Shown here piece by piece: positions 28,353 through 37,536 of a stretch of DNA of 64,000 nt. Numbering within the stretch: position 1 is the first letter of the stretch; every line of letters starts with the position of its first letter. The notes under the pieces were generated by a model. It worked only from the letters and a program-made list of their open reading frames with translations, did not search any database and was not told where the DNA came from. The position numbers and the translations under genes are program-made. The DNA comes from Clostridium puniceum. GTDB taxonomy: Bacteria; Bacillota; Clostridia; Clostridiales; Clostridiaceae. The stretch is from NCBI RefSeq assembly GCF_002006345.1, contig NZ_LZZM01000138.1:1-64000 (forward strand). Direction: 5' to 3'.

Positions 28353-29538
28353 TTTTTTATCACAAGAAGAAATAAACGCATTATTATCAGGTGAAGAAGT
28401 ATCTTCTAGTGAAGAAGAAAATACATCATCAGATGATAATAAATATGCAGCGGATGCAGAAAGTATAACTGATATTGATAAAGATTTACTTGGAGAAATT
28501 GGGAATATCTCTATGGGATCAGCTTCAACAGCGCTATATCAGCTTATAAATCAACAAGTTAATATAACTACTCCGGTAGTAACCGTAACAACTTTAAGAG
28601 AAATAAAAGAAAGTTTTGAAACTCCTAATATTGTTTTAGATATTCAATATGTTGCTGGTATAATAGGTAGAAATATATTAATTATAAAAATTTCAGATGG
28701 ATTAGTTATTTCTAATCTTATGATGGGTGGAGATGGAAATATAACTGAAACTCATGAAATATCTGAAATAGAAATTAGTGCAGTATCGGAAGCTATGAAT
28801 CAAATGATAGGTTCTGCAGCAACATCGATGGCAACTATGTTTGGTAGAAAGGTGGATATATCACCCCCTACATCGAAAATAGTAGAAGATGGAGCAATAC
28901 CAATTTCGGATGCAATACCAGAAGATGAACCAATTGTTAGAGTTTCGTTTAAAATGACTATTGGAGATATTGTAGATAGTAATATTATGCAAATATTTCC
29001 TATAAAGACTGCCAAAAATATTGTTGCAATAATGACAGGAGAAGATAAATTGGAAGAAACAGTAAATGCACAACCAATTATAAATAAAGAAATAAATCAA
29101 ACACCAGAGCCTGTTGCAATGGCACAATCACAATATCAACCTGAACCTCAGTATCAGCAACAAGTTCAATATCAGCAGCCAGCTCAATATGAACAATCTA
29201 TGCAAAGAATGCAGCAGCCAGTAGAAGTTCATTCTGCAGCCTTTGAGCCTTTAATTCCTCAAAGTAATGTTCCACCGATAAAAAATATAGATTTAATATT
29301 GGATGTTCCTCTAGATATATCAGTAGTGCTTGGAAGAACAAAGAAGAGTATACAGGATATTTTAAACTTAGGGACAGGATCACTAATAGAACTGGATAAA
29401 CTTGCAGAAGAGCCAGTTGAAATATTAGTTAATGGAAAGCAAATAGCACTTGGAGAAGTTGTTGTTGTTGATGAAAACTTTGGAATAAGAATAACTAATA
29501 TAGTGAGTAGTGTAGAGAGAATAAAAAGAATACAATAA
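28342..29538 (+). CDS. fliY: Flagellar motor switch phosphatase FliY
   Basis: A 398-residue switch protein combining three parts. The N-terminal CheY-binding peptide is LSQEEINALLSGEE. The CheC-like phosphatase domain has two motifs, GEIGNISMG (E52, N55) and SEAMNQMIG. A FliN-type SpoA domain (IDLILDVPLDISVVLGRTKK) forms the C-terminus. A Gln/Tyr/Pro-rich linker (about 255-300) joins the last two. AAGGAAGTG (28326-28334) suits ATG 28342 better than the in-frame ATG at 28336. It ends the chemotaxis operon. Confidence 0.93.
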   Translation: MSNNFLSQEEINALLSGEEVSSSEEENTSSDDNKYAADAESITDIDKDLLGEIGNISMGSASTALYQLINQQVNITTPVVTVTTLREIKESFETPNIVLDIQYVAGIIGRNILIIKISDGLVISNLMMGGDGNITETHEISEIEISAVSEAMNQMIGSAATSMATMFGRKVDISPPTSKIVEDGAIPISDAIPEDEPIVRVSFKMTIGDIVDSNIMQIFPIKTAKNIVAIMTGEDKLEETVNAQPIINKEINQTPEPVAMAQSQYQPEPQYQQQVQYQQPAQYEQSMQRMQQPVEVHSAAFEPLIPQSNVPPIKNIDLILDVPLDISVVLGRTKKSIQDILNLGTGSLIELDKLAEEPVEILVNGKQIALGEVVVVDENFGIRITNIVSSVERIKRIQ

Positions 29539-29540
29539 TG

Positions 29541-29563
29541 AACTCCCGAAAGGGAGTTTTTTT
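29541..29563 (+). terminator. Rho-independent terminator ending the chemotaxis operon
   Basis: AACTCCC (29541-29547), loop GAAA, GGGAGTT (29552-29558) and a T run to 29563. It begins 3 bases after the fliY stop and separates the early operon from the sigma-D-driven flgM unit. Confidence 0.92.
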
Positions 29564-29601
29564 GAAGGGGATATCCTCTTCTTTTTTTATGAGAAAAAGT
29601 G

Positions 29602-29628
29602 TAAACTTAATTAAAAAGTATTCGATAA
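29602..29628 (+). promoter_or_regulatory. Sigma-D (sigma-28) promoter for flgM
   Basis: TAAA (29602-29605), exactly 15 bases, then TTCGATAA (29621-29628). This fits the Bacillus/clostridial sigma-D pattern TAAA-N15-GCCGATAT except at the ends of the -10. The same pair with the same spacing precedes the first maf gene. Confidence 0.72.
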
Positions 29629-29663
29629 CTATAGTAATAGAGTTAGGAATGGAGAAATGTGTT

Positions 29664-29939
29664 ATGAGTATTGAAAGAATAAACAGGCAACCATATATAA
29701 ATGCATATAATTCAAACAGCAGTAAAGCTGTAGAAAAAGTTAATAAATCAAAAGAAACTGATAGAATTGAAATTTCTGAACTTGGGAAAAGTCTTAAAGA
29801 TTATTCCTTAAATAGTGATATAGGAAATATGAAAAAAATAACAGAGATTAAGTCTAGAATAGAGAGTGGAACATACAATGTTGATGCAAGATTGACAGCC
29901 AAAAGTTTATTAAATGCGATGAAGGAGAATAATTCATAG
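29664..29939 (+). CDS. flgM: Anti-sigma-D factor FlgM
   Basis: A 91-residue small protein. The pattern TDRIEISELGKSLKDY followed by a basic helix and ESGTYNVDARLTAKSLL matches FlgM, which holds the flagellar sigma factor until export through the completed hook-basal body. The ATG at 29664 has GGAG at 29651-29654; the in-frame ATG at 29649 is not well placed. A sigma-D promoter lies directly upstream, so FlgM appears to be under the factor it inhibits. The flgN-like gene follows after 2 bases. Confidence 0.88.
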   Translation: MSIERINRQPYINAYNSNSSKAVEKVNKSKETDRIEISELGKSLKDYSLNSDIGNMKKITEIKSRIESGTYNVDARLTAKSLLNAMKENNS

Positions 29940-29941
29940 AT

Positions 29942-30352
29942 ATGATGAATGAACTTATTAAATTAATGCAAAACCAAGATGCTGATTTGAAAGAACTTTT
30001 AAAATTATTAGAAACTCAATACAAAATGATAATGGATAAAGATATATTTGGTTTGGAAGGATTAGTTGATAAGATTAATGAATGTGGCAAAAGGATAGCA
30101 CAAGAAGAAGTGCAAAGAAGAAAAGTGACTGAAAATATAAGTATAAAAGAAATTGTAAATGAATCAAATGATGAAGGATTAAAAAAATTGTATGCTGAAA
30201 TACAAAACACATTAAATAGTGTGATTTTAAAAAAAGAAACAAACGATGTATTGTTGAAGCAACAAATAATATTTAATAATAAAATGATCCAATTAATGAA
30301 TCCAAGTAGACAAATAAAAACTTATAATTCATATGGAAATTTATCTAAGTAA
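29942..30352 (+). CDS. flgN: FlgN-family flagellar chaperone
   Basis: A 136-residue, mostly helical and hydrophilic protein. It has the FlgN pattern: an N-terminal helix beginning NELIKLMQNQD, a central EVQRRKVTENISIKEI segment and a C-terminal basic tail. FlgN escorts the hook-associated proteins FlgK and FlgL, encoded immediately downstream. It starts 2 bases after flgM with AAGGAG inside the flgM 3' end; two successive ATGs (29942, 29945) are possible starts. Confidence 0.78.
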   Translation: MMNELIKLMQNQDADLKELLKLLETQYKMIMDKDIFGLEGLVDKINECGKRIAQEEVQRRKVTENISIKEIVNESNDEGLKKLYAEIQNTLNSVILKKETNDVLLKQQIIFNNKMIQLMNPSRQIKTYNSYGNLSK

Positions 30353-30425
30353 GCTTATAAACTTTTAACGATTGGTTAAATCAGGTTTATAATTAAAAAT
30401 GATAAGGATGTTAAAATTTATATAT

Positions 30426-30437
30426 AACATGGAAGTT
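30426..30437 (+). promoter_or_regulatory. Putative CsrA-binding hairpin in the flgK leader
   Basis: ACATGGAAGT (30427-30436) fits the CsrA consensus ACAnGGAnGU exactly. Flanking AAC/GTT allow a small stem presenting GGA in the hexaloop AUGGAA. A second GGA lies in the flgK ribosome binding region (GTAGGA). The identical 10-mer occurs in the flagellin leader. Binding here would repress flgK translation. Confidence 0.5.
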
Positions 30438-30465
30438 GGGATTAAGTGAAAGGTAGGAAAAATAA

Positions 30466-32319
30466 ATGTCAGGATTATTTGACACATTTACTATTGCCAA
30501 AAGGGGGTTGAATGTTCAACAAGGAAACATAAATACAACATCTCATAATATAGCTAATGCAAGTACAACTGGATATTCAAGACAAAGAGCAGTGATAGAA
30601 ACAACAAGGCCTTTTGGAGGAACTTCAAAATATGATGGAACTTTAGCAGGACAAGTTGGAACTGGAGCTGAAGTAAAAACAATACAAAGAATCAGAGATT
30701 ATTTTAAAGATTATCAAGTTAGAAATCAAAAAACAGAGTATGGTGCTCTTAATAAAAAAAATCAATATTTAACGCAAGCTGTAGATATATTAAATGAAAC
30801 ATCAGATACTGGGATACAAGATGCATTAAGTACCTTCTATAATGCATTTAATACATTATCTTTAGCGCCAGAAAAGACAAGTAACAGAACAGTAGCAATT
30901 CAGCAAGCTGCAACTTTAGCTAATGCTTTAAATACTAGATATACGCAACTTGAAAATACGCAAAGTGATGCTCAGGCAGTTTTACAAACAGATGTCACTA
31001 ATGTAAATAGTATTTTAGATCGAGTTAATGAATTAAATAAACAAATAGCAGGTGTATCAGCAATAGGAATGACGCCTAACGACTTAATGGATACAAGAGA
31101 TAATTTGTTAGATGAATTGAGTGACAAATTTGGAATAACAATAAAAAGAGAAAACCATGAATCAATAGATGTTACTACTAATACTGCGTTAAGTTCTAAT
31201 AAATTAAATTTAGTGGATGGAACAGACTTTACTGGTGCAAATTGTAACAGATTATCTTATGTTGAAAGTGCAAATATTGATAGTGCAACTGGAGATTTAA
31301 AGGTAACATATTCTGTTTTAGGAGATAAAAGTAATCAAAGAACTATTACAATAAAATCACCTTCTCCTGCAACAGCTACATCAAAAGAGACGCTAGAAAA
31401 TATAAGAAAAGATTTAACTAAAAATAGAATTCTAGTTGGAGATAAAGATGGTATAATTAGCGACAATGCAAGTAATGCAAATGATTTAAATGGGCTTTCA
31501 GCATATACTTCTGGAAATGCAACAATAAGTTTAAGTGATTTTAATGCAGCTAGTTCAAATGTAATATTTGCAGTAAGTAAAGGTGAAATTGGTGGAATTC
31601 AATCTGTTCAGGATAATATTCAAAAAGCTATGGATGGATTGGATAAATTTGCAGCAGGATTAGCATATTCGGTAAATGCAATTCAAACTGGATGTACAGG
31701 AGGGGTTGGAGATACTTCAAATGCAAACCTAAAAAATCAAGATCTTCTATTTGTTACTAAAGCATCAAATGGTGGAACTACACCAACAGATACAGGTATC
31801 AATGCTAAAAATATAGCTGTTAACGCTGTACTACAAAATGATGCAACAAAATTAAATTGCAATGTAACAGATACTAGTGGTGAGAAGGATGGACCTAGAG
31901 CGCTAGCTATTGCAAAAGTAGCAACTTTAAAAATGGATCTGACTAAAATTACTGTTACAGACACATCTACAAGAGGTGATTTCTTTAACAATACTACTAC
32001 TACAGGTTCAGGACTAGTATTCGAAAGTTCTGACAAGTTAAATTTAAAAACTAGTTCAACAGGAGCAACATTAGGTAATTATTATACAAGTACAGTAAGT
32101 GGCTTGGCTACAGTGGCTAAAGGGGTATATAGTGACCTTACGACTGCGGGTGAACAATTAGAAACTTTTGAAAATGATAGATTATCAGAATCAGGAGTTT
32201 CCTTAGATGAAGAAACAGCAAATTTAATACAATTTCAGCATGCATATCAAGCAAATGCTAAGGTTATGAGTACAATAGATGAATTATTAGATGTAGTTAT
32301 AAATGGATTAAAGAGATAA
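30466..32319 (+). CDS. flgK: Flagellar hook-associated protein 1 FlgK
   Basis: A 617-residue axial protein of the hook-filament junction. The conserved N-terminus is SGLFDTFTIAKRGLNVQQGN with SHNIANASTTGYSRQRA, and the C-terminal coiled coil SLDEETANLIQFQHAYQANA matches rod/hook-type D0 domains. The Thr/Asn/Ser-rich middle is the variable exposed region. It follows flgN after 113 bases containing a CsrA-like site. FlgK is exported by the flagellar type III system, so no Sec signal is expected. Confidence 0.95.
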   Translation: MSGLFDTFTIAKRGLNVQQGNINTTSHNIANASTTGYSRQRAVIETTRPFGGTSKYDGTLAGQVGTGAEVKTIQRIRDYFKDYQVRNQKTEYGALNKKNQYLTQAVDILNETSDTGIQDALSTFYNAFNTLSLAPEKTSNRTVAIQQAATLANALNTRYTQLENTQSDAQAVLQTDVTNVNSILDRVNELNKQIAGVSAIGMTPNDLMDTRDNLLDELSDKFGITIKRENHESIDVTTNTALSSNKLNLVDGTDFTGANCNRLSYVESANIDSATGDLKVTYSVLGDKSNQRTITIKSPSPATATSKETLENIRKDLTKNRILVGDKDGIISDNASNANDLNGLSAYTSGNATISLSDFNAASSNVIFAVSKGEIGGIQSVQDNIQKAMDGLDKFAAGLAYSVNAIQTGCTGGVGDTSNANLKNQDLLFVTKASNGGTTPTDTGINAKNIAVNAVLQNDATKLNCNVTDTSGEKDGPRALAIAKVATLKMDLTKITVTDTSTRGDFFNNTTTTGSGLVFESSDKLNLKTSSTGATLGNYYTSTVSGLATVAKGVYSDLTTAGEQLETFENDRLSESGVSLDEETANLIQFQHAYQANAKVMSTIDELLDVVINGLKR

Positions 32320-32382
32320 TTATATAACAAATTAATGTAAGCTAGTCTAGTTAATATATAGATAAAAGAGGTGGAATGAAAT

Positions 32383-33576
32383 ATGCCAAGAATAACAAGT
32401 TCGATTTTAGTTGCTAACTATATGAATAATATGAAAAGAAATTTAGGGAAGATGAGTACATTACAAAATCAATTGTCTTCAGGAAATGTTATAAAAAGAG
32501 CTTCTGAAAATCCATATACAGCAACAAGAATTATGCAATTAAATAGTGAAATTTCTGCAAACAAGCAATATAATTCCAATATAAAAGATACGTCAAATTG
32601 GTTAGATACAACAGATACAGCATTATCACAAGCCGGGAATGTTTTGTCAAGAATAAGAGAGCTTATGGTAAAAGCGGGAAATGGAGCTTATGGAAAAGAT
32701 GAAATAAGTACAATAAAAGATGAAGTAGTGGAAAAAGTGAAGCAGCTTGGGACAATATTAAATTCTTCATTTGATGGAGATTATATATTTGGAGGCACAA
32801 AAAGTAATTCGAAGCCTATTATTGTATCAGATGATGGAACTATTAGTTATGCAGATAAAAATGGAAATGCATTACCATGTAAATCGGATGGGACTAAAAT
32901 AACAAGCACAACTAAAACAGCCACAAAAATAGAGCAGGTTGGAACAGATATTAAAATCTCATATACAAACACAGTTGCACCAGCGACAGGAACAGATACT
33001 GTTAGTACGATAAAAAGCGCAGGACCACCAGTTGTTTTATTTACAAATTCAGAATTAGAAACTGAATTAAATACAGCATGGCCAGGAGCTGGCAGCGATT
33101 TATTTTCATCATTAACAGATATGAAACAAATAGATACAAGCTTAAAAGCAGAAATATCGCAAGGTGTTGAAGTTGAATACAATAAAACTGCAACTGATAT
33201 ATTAGAATTTACAGATCCTAATACAGGAGCCAGTATAAATGTTTCAGATGTGTTAAATGATATAATAGATAATTTAACAACAGCAAGTTCAACTAGTTTA
33301 AGTACTTTAACAGGATCAAATTTAACACAAATGGATGCTATTACAAAAAATTTATTAATGTGTAGAGCAAGTGTTGGAGCTATGCAAAATAGAATGGATT
33401 CAGCAGCAGATAATAATGAAGAACAAAATTATAATATGACAAGCATTTTATCAGAAGTGGGAGATGTGGATTTTACAGAAAAAACAATGGAGTACTCAGT
33501 GGCTCAAACTGTTTATACAGCAACTCTTCAAACTAGTGCAAAAGTATTAACTAAGACATTATTAGATTATCTATAG
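32383..33576 (+). CDS. flgL: Flagellar hook-associated protein 3 FlgL
   Basis: A 397-residue junction protein resembling flagellin at both ends: N-terminal MNNMKRNLGKMSTLQNQLSSG and C-terminal VDFTEKTMEYSVAQTVYTATL. The DYIFGGTKSNSKPI segment is typical of FlgL. It lies 63 bases after flgK with GAGGTGG before the ATG. It joins FlgK to the first flagellin subunits. Confidence 0.92.
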   Translation: MPRITSSILVANYMNNMKRNLGKMSTLQNQLSSGNVIKRASENPYTATRIMQLNSEISANKQYNSNIKDTSNWLDTTDTALSQAGNVLSRIRELMVKAGNGAYGKDEISTIKDEVVEKVKQLGTILNSSFDGDYIFGGTKSNSKPIIVSDDGTISYADKNGNALPCKSDGTKITSTTKTATKIEQVGTDIKISYTNTVAPATGTDTVSTIKSAGPPVVLFTNSELETELNTAWPGAGSDLFSSLTDMKQIDTSLKAEISQGVEVEYNKTATDILEFTDPNTGASINVSDVLNDIIDNLTTASSTSLSTLTGSNLTQMDAITKNLLMCRASVGAMQNRMDSAADNNEEQNYNMTSILSEVGDVDFTEKTMEYSVAQTVYTATLQTSAKVLTKTLLDYL

Positions 33577-33594
33577 AAATGGAAGTGTTTATAA

Positions 33595-34020
33595 ATGGTA
33601 TTTAATTCAAAGGTTCATGGAGAAATATTATATGAAGAAGAAAATATAATTACTTTTAATAAAGGAATTTTAGGTTTTGATGAATTAAAAAATTTCATTC
33701 TTGTAGATTTGGAAGAATATGAACCTTTTAAATTACTTCATTCGCTAGAGGATGATGAGATTGGTCTTATAGTAACTTCACCTTATGATTTTTTTGAAGA
33801 TTATGAAATAAAATTAAATGAAGAGACTATTGGAAACTTGAGTATAAAATCACCAGAGGAAGTTATGATAATAACTACAATAACTCTAAATTCAGATATA
33901 AAAAAAATTACAACCAATTTACAAGGGCCAATTATTGTAAATAATTCTAATAAATTAGGAGAACAAATAATTATAGATAACTCTAAATATAAAGTTAAAG
34001 AGCCTCTAGTAAGGGAGTGA
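33595..34020 (+). CDS. fliW: Flagellar assembly factor FliW
   Basis: A 141-residue FliW, a non-competitive antagonist of CsrA that also binds flagellin. Typical segments are [44 protein letters not shown] and [10 protein letters not shown]. The start lies 18 bases after flgL; its ribosome binding site sits inside AAATGGAAGTG, close to a CsrA site. csrA follows after 4 bases, the standard FliW-CsrA pairing. Confidence 0.95.
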   Translation: MVFNSKVHGEILYEEENIITFNKGILGFDELKNFILVDLEEYEPFKLLHSLEDDEIGLIVTSPYDFFEDYEIKLNEETIGNLSIKSPEEVMIITTITLNSDIKKITTNLQGPIIVNNSNKLGEQIIIDNSKYKVKEPLVRE

Positions 34021-34024
34021 TGAC

Positions 34025-34252
34025 GTGTTAATTATTACAAGAAAAAAAGGTGAATCACTCATGATTGGTGATGATATAGAAATCACTATAAGTAAAATTG
34101 AAGATGGAAGCGTTAAAATTGGAATTAATGCACCAAAGAAAATAACTATATTAAGAAAAGAACTTTATGAACAAGTAAAAGAAGAAAACAGACAAGCAAT
34201 AAATGTTGATATGAAGTTATTAAAGAATATTAAGAAAAATAAAAAAGACTAA
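34025..34252 (+). CDS. csrA: Carbon storage/translational regulator CsrA
   Basis: A 75-residue RNA-binding dimer of the CsrA/RsmA family. The N-terminus [20 protein letters not shown] and the motif [18 protein letters not shown] contain the conserved RNA-binding R6 and a basic surface (R44-like). It uses a GTG start with AGGGAGTG inside the fliW stop region. In Bacillus it represses flagellin translation until FliW sequesters it; candidate targets here are the flagellin and flgK leaders. Confidence 0.95.
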   Translation: MLIITRKKGESLMIGDDIEITISKIEDGSVKIGINAPKKITILRKELYEQVKEENRQAINVDMKLLKNIKKNKKD

Positions 34253-34285
34253 TTGTAAAAAATTAATCAAGGAGGAATGCTAAAC

Positions 34286-34699
34286 ATGGATGTTAATGCA
34301 ATTGGAAACAAAGTAAATTCTATTAAAGCGTATAGCAATAGTAGTGATGCAGCACAATATTCTAATAATAATACTAACAATGCTAACAATGTAAGTAAAA
34401 ATGTAGAAGTTTCAAATTCTAAACAGGTTGAAAAAAGTCAAGAAAATAAAAATAACAAAGAAAATAAAGAGGGGATTGCTAAAGAAAATTTAGATAGAGC
34501 TGTTAAAAAATTAAATAAATTTTTAGAAGACGATAAAACACATGCAGAATATTCAGTTCATAAAGAACTTGGTACTACGATGATAAAAATAATAGATGAT
34601 GATACTAAAAAAGTTATCTTAGAAGTGCCATCACAAAAAATTTTAGATATGGTTGCAAGTATGTGCGAACAGGTTGGGTTGATAGATAAAAAAGCTTAA
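34286..34699 (+). CDS. flaG: FlaG family flagellar protein
   Basis: A 137-residue protein. The N-terminal half is Asn/Ser/Lys-rich and low complexity. The C-terminal half has the FlaG domain: NLDRAVKKLNKFLEDD, HAEYSVHKELGTTMIKIID and VILEVPSQKILDMVASM. FlaG influences filament length. AAGGAGG at 34269-34275 suits ATG 34286; the in-frame ATG at 34277 is only one base from it. It sits between csrA and fliS/fliD. Confidence 0.88.
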   Translation: MDVNAIGNKVNSIKAYSNSSDAAQYSNNNTNNANNVSKNVEVSNSKQVEKSQENKNNKENKEGIAKENLDRAVKKLNKFLEDDKTHAEYSVHKELGTTMIKIIDDDTKKVILEVPSQKILDMVASMCEQVGLIDKKA

Positions 34700-34756
34700 A
34701 ACATTATTTTCAATGAAAATAGCTATATTAAGTTTAATCTGATGGAGGATGTCAAG

Positions 34757-35050
34757 TTGGAATTTAAATTAAATAAAATAGATACTGACATTAGAAAAAA
34801 AATGCAAGAGGAAAGAAAAGACAATAAAGTGCATTCTGGAAAAGCAATAAGTGTAAAAAGAGACTTAAAAGAAGATAAAAATACAAATGAAAGAAAAGGA
34901 ATATTAGAACAAGGAAAAGAAAAAAAATATATGACGATTGATGGTATAAAATATGATAAGGAAAAAATAGAAGTACAAGTTGAAGTACAAAAGGTAGAAA
35001 ATATCAATGAAGTAAATTCTAAAGGAAGAGTTTTAGATGCAAAAAAATAG
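34757..35050 (+). CDS. Small highly charged protein of unknown function
   Basis: A 97-residue Lys/Glu/Asp-rich protein with no recognisable domain. Its composition suggests a disordered or coiled protein. It starts at a TTG with GGAGG (34744-34748) at proper spacing; an ATG at 34742 overlaps that site and is disfavoured. It ends 11 bases before fliS and follows flaG in the same operon, so a secretion or chaperone role is conceivable but unproven. Confidence 0.55.
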   Translation: MEFKLNKIDTDIRKKMQEERKDNKVHSGKAISVKRDLKEDKNTNERKGILEQGKEKKYMTIDGIKYDKEKIEVQVEVQKVENINEVNSKGRVLDAKK

Positions 35051-35061
35051 GAGGACTAGAG

Positions 35062-35442
35062 ATGTATCCAAATGCTTATAACGTTTATAAAAATAATAGT
35101 GTTAATTATGCATCGAAAGAGCAATTATTACTTATGTTAGTTGAAGGTGCAGTTAAATTTACTAAAATTTCAAGACAAGCAATTTTAGATAAAGACATAA
35201 AAAAAGCACATTCTAGCTTGATTAGAACACAAGACATATTTACTGAACTTATGGTTAGCTTAGATACAACACAAGGGGAATGGACAAAGGATTTAATAAA
35301 TATATATGAATTTATTAAGGAAAAGTTAGTAGAAGCTAATATGACTAAAAAAATTGATGTGATTGATGAAGTTCTTCCTTTAATAGAAGATGTAAGTAAT
35401 TTATGGCATGATGCCTATAAAGAAGCTAAAAAAAATGGTTAA
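35062..35442 (+). CDS. fliS: Flagellin export chaperone FliS
   Basis: A 126-residue helical protein. SKEQLLLMLVEGAVKFTKIS and LIRTQDIFTELMVSLDTTQG are the signature FliS segments. It binds the disordered C-terminus of flagellin before export. AGGAGG lies upstream of the ATG. It precedes fliD, as in most Firmicutes. Confidence 0.94.
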   Translation: MYPNAYNVYKNNSVNYASKEQLLLMLVEGAVKFTKISRQAILDKDIKKAHSSLIRTQDIFTELMVSLDTTQGEWTKDLINIYEFIKEKLVEANMTKKIDVIDEVLPLIEDVSNLWHDAYKEAKKNG

Positions 35443-35485
35443 TATTTTTAAATGAAATTTATAAATAAAAAAGGAGTGACATTAA

Positions 35486-37069
35486 ATGACTAATAGAATG
35501 ACAGGGATTTCGGGTTTAATAGATACAGATTCATTAGTTAAGGCAACAATGCTGCCATATAAAACAAAAGTAGAAACACAAAAACAAAAGGAACAAGTTT
35601 TAGAGTGGAAACAAGAACAATATAGAGCAATAATGAAGTCAGCAAATTCTCTATACACTAAATATTTAACCTCAGATGGGTCAAGTAGTTTAATATCGTC
35701 AAGTGCATATAGTTCAGTAAAATTTACTTCAAGCGATTCTACTGCAGCGGCTGCAACAACAAATGGTAATGCAACTATTGATAATTACACTATATATGTA
35801 AAACAATTAGCAACTAATGCGACAGCTACTTTATCTGATAGTACAACAACTGCAAATACAGATCAAACCATAAAAATTGGCGCATCAACTATAACTTTTA
35901 AAGCTGGTGCTACTGGAAGCGAAACTGTTAGTAATTATAATACAGCTGTATCAAAAAGAATATCCGATTTGAAAAATTTAACTACTAGAACTGCAGCAGA
36001 ACAAACAGAATTAAATGATTTAAATAATAATGTTATAACTGCAAAATATAATACAATTGATAAAGGGGTTGTTTTTACAGCTGCTAAGGCTGAGACAGGT
36101 GGATTTACGTTAACTAATAATAGTGGGACTAGTACTTCTGCAACCGATAAAGCTCTTGATGCAGAAATAGTAAATAGCAAGGGGAATAGATATAGAATTA
36201 GCGCTACTGAAAATACTTCATATAAAAATGAAGTGACTATAGATGGTGTAACGTTTAATTTTAAAAATGTTACAGGTGCTGTAGACGGAACTGGTGCTGA
36301 TGCTGGTAAATTAACAGGTGGTACGCCAGTTACACTAACAGGAGGAAAAGATGTTACTGCACTAAAGACTAGGATTGTAGCTTTTATGAAAGATTATAAT
36401 GAGTTAATGGGAAGTATAAATACAAAATTATATGAAACAAGGGATAAGAGCTATTCACCATTAACAGATGATCAAAGATCAGAAATGACAGATGATCAAA
36501 TTACTAAATGGGAAACTAAAGCTAAAACTGGATTACTTAGAAAAGATGACACTTTGGAAGATTTGGCAGAAGGCATGAAAAGTGCAATGACAGGAATATT
36601 TGGCAATAGCTTAATATCATCTTCAGGAATTACACTGGAAAAAATAGGAATAACTCCAATTAAAGACTATACAACTCAAAATGGTATGTATGAAGTAGAT
36701 GAAGAAGCACTTACAAAAGCTTTGGAAGAAAATTTTGATGGAATAAAGGAAATGTTCATAAAAAATGCTTCTAGTGATGACACTTCAAATTCGGGAATTA
36801 TTCCAAAGCTTACAAAGGTATTATACGATAATGTGAAAAAGTCAGATTCTGTGTTTAAAAAATTAGCAGGTGACGAAAATGGCGTTAGCTCATTAACAAG
36901 TGATTTAAGTAAGCAAATAACTGAGATGAAAAAGAAGATTGCAGAAATGGAAGACGCATTAACTGATAGAGAAAATAGATTGTATACTAAATATTCATCA
37001 TTAGAAAGTGCTTTAACTAAAATGCAATCTCAACAAGATTCTTTAGCTAGTTACTTTACTTCATCTTAA
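35486..37069 (+). CDS. fliD: Flagellar filament cap protein FliD
   Basis: A 527-residue capping protein. The N-terminus MTGISGLIDTDSLVKATM is a typical FliD D0 start, the middle is Thr/Ala/Ser-rich, and the C-terminal coiled coil includes LTDRENRLYTKYSSLESALT and KMQSQQDSLASYF. It forms the pentameric cap under which flagellin subunits fold. AAGGAGTG precedes the ATG. The central low-complexity Thr-rich domain is probably exposed and variable. Confidence 0.93.
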   Translation: MTNRMTGISGLIDTDSLVKATMLPYKTKVETQKQKEQVLEWKQEQYRAIMKSANSLYTKYLTSDGSSSLISSSAYSSVKFTSSDSTAAAATTNGNATIDNYTIYVKQLATNATATLSDSTTTANTDQTIKIGASTITFKAGATGSETVSNYNTAVSKRISDLKNLTTRTAAEQTELNDLNNNVITAKYNTIDKGVVFTAAKAETGGFTLTNNSGTSTSATDKALDAEIVNSKGNRYRISATENTSYKNEVTIDGVTFNFKNVTGAVDGTGADAGKLTGGTPVTLTGGKDVTALKTRIVAFMKDYNELMGSINTKLYETRDKSYSPLTDDQRSEMTDDQITKWETKAKTGLLRKDDTLEDLAEGMKSAMTGIFGNSLISSSGITLEKIGITPIKDYTTQNGMYEVDEEALTKALEENFDGIKEMFIKNASSDDTSNSGIIPKLTKVLYDNVKKSDSVFKKLAGDENGVSSLTSDLSKQITEMKKKIAEMEDALTDRENRLYTKYSSLESALTKMQSQQDSLASYFTSS

Positions 37070-37123
37070 TGGGAAAAGAATATTTGATTAAATTTAAATT
37101 AAAAGATGAAAAGAGTGTGAAAT

Positions 37124-37453
37124 ATGGATTTAGATGAATGTTTAGAGACATATAAAGCGATAACTTTAGAACTAATAGAGAAAACTAAACATGGAGAAGA
37201 TTTAGAGGAATTATTAGCTCAAAGATCTAAAGTCATAAATGAAATTGGTAATATTGATTTTTCTAAAGAAGAGTTAAAGAATAAAATAAGTGATCTACTT
37301 ATTTTGGAATTAGATAGTGAGCTGCAAAGCTTAGTTAAAGCAGAAAAGATAAAAACTAAAAAGCAAATAGATGCTTTGAGGAAAAATCGTGAAGCCAGGA
37401 AGAACTATGGAAAGATACAAGAAAAACCTAATTTCTTCAGTGCTAGAAGTTAA
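37124..37453 (+). CDS. FliT-like flagellar chaperone
   Basis: A 109-residue helical, charged protein directly after fliD. Position and size match FliT, the FliD chaperone, and the pattern of an N-terminal helix with LLAQRSKVINEIG and a basic C-terminal helix fits. Sequence motifs are too weak for certainty, so FliT is mainly a positional call. It is the last gene before the flagellin promoter region. Confidence 0.55.
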   Translation: MDLDECLETYKAITLELIEKTKHGEDLEELLAQRSKVINEIGNIDFSKEELKNKISDLLILELDSELQSLVKAEKIKTKKQIDALRKNREARKNYGKIQEKPNFFSARS

Positions 37454-37498
37454 AAAATAAAATATTTAGAAAATAATAAAAAAAATTCATAAAAACTC

Positions 37499-37526
37499 TA
37501 AAGTAATTTTATAAGGTCACGAATAT
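37499..37526 (+). promoter_or_regulatory. Possible sigma-D promoter for flagellin
   Basis: TAAA (37499-37502), 15 bases, then CACGAATAT (37518-37526). The -10 carries an extra A compared with the CGATAA form seen upstream of flgM and maf. The position, about 100 bases before the flagellin start, is plausible and would give a leader containing the CsrA site. Confidence 0.4.
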
Positions 37527-37536
37527 ATAAATATAA

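Noticed and set aside
29538..29663. Longer FlgM starting upstream of 29664
   Set aside because: The extension covers the chemotaxis terminator and the sigma-D promoter and has no ribosome binding site.
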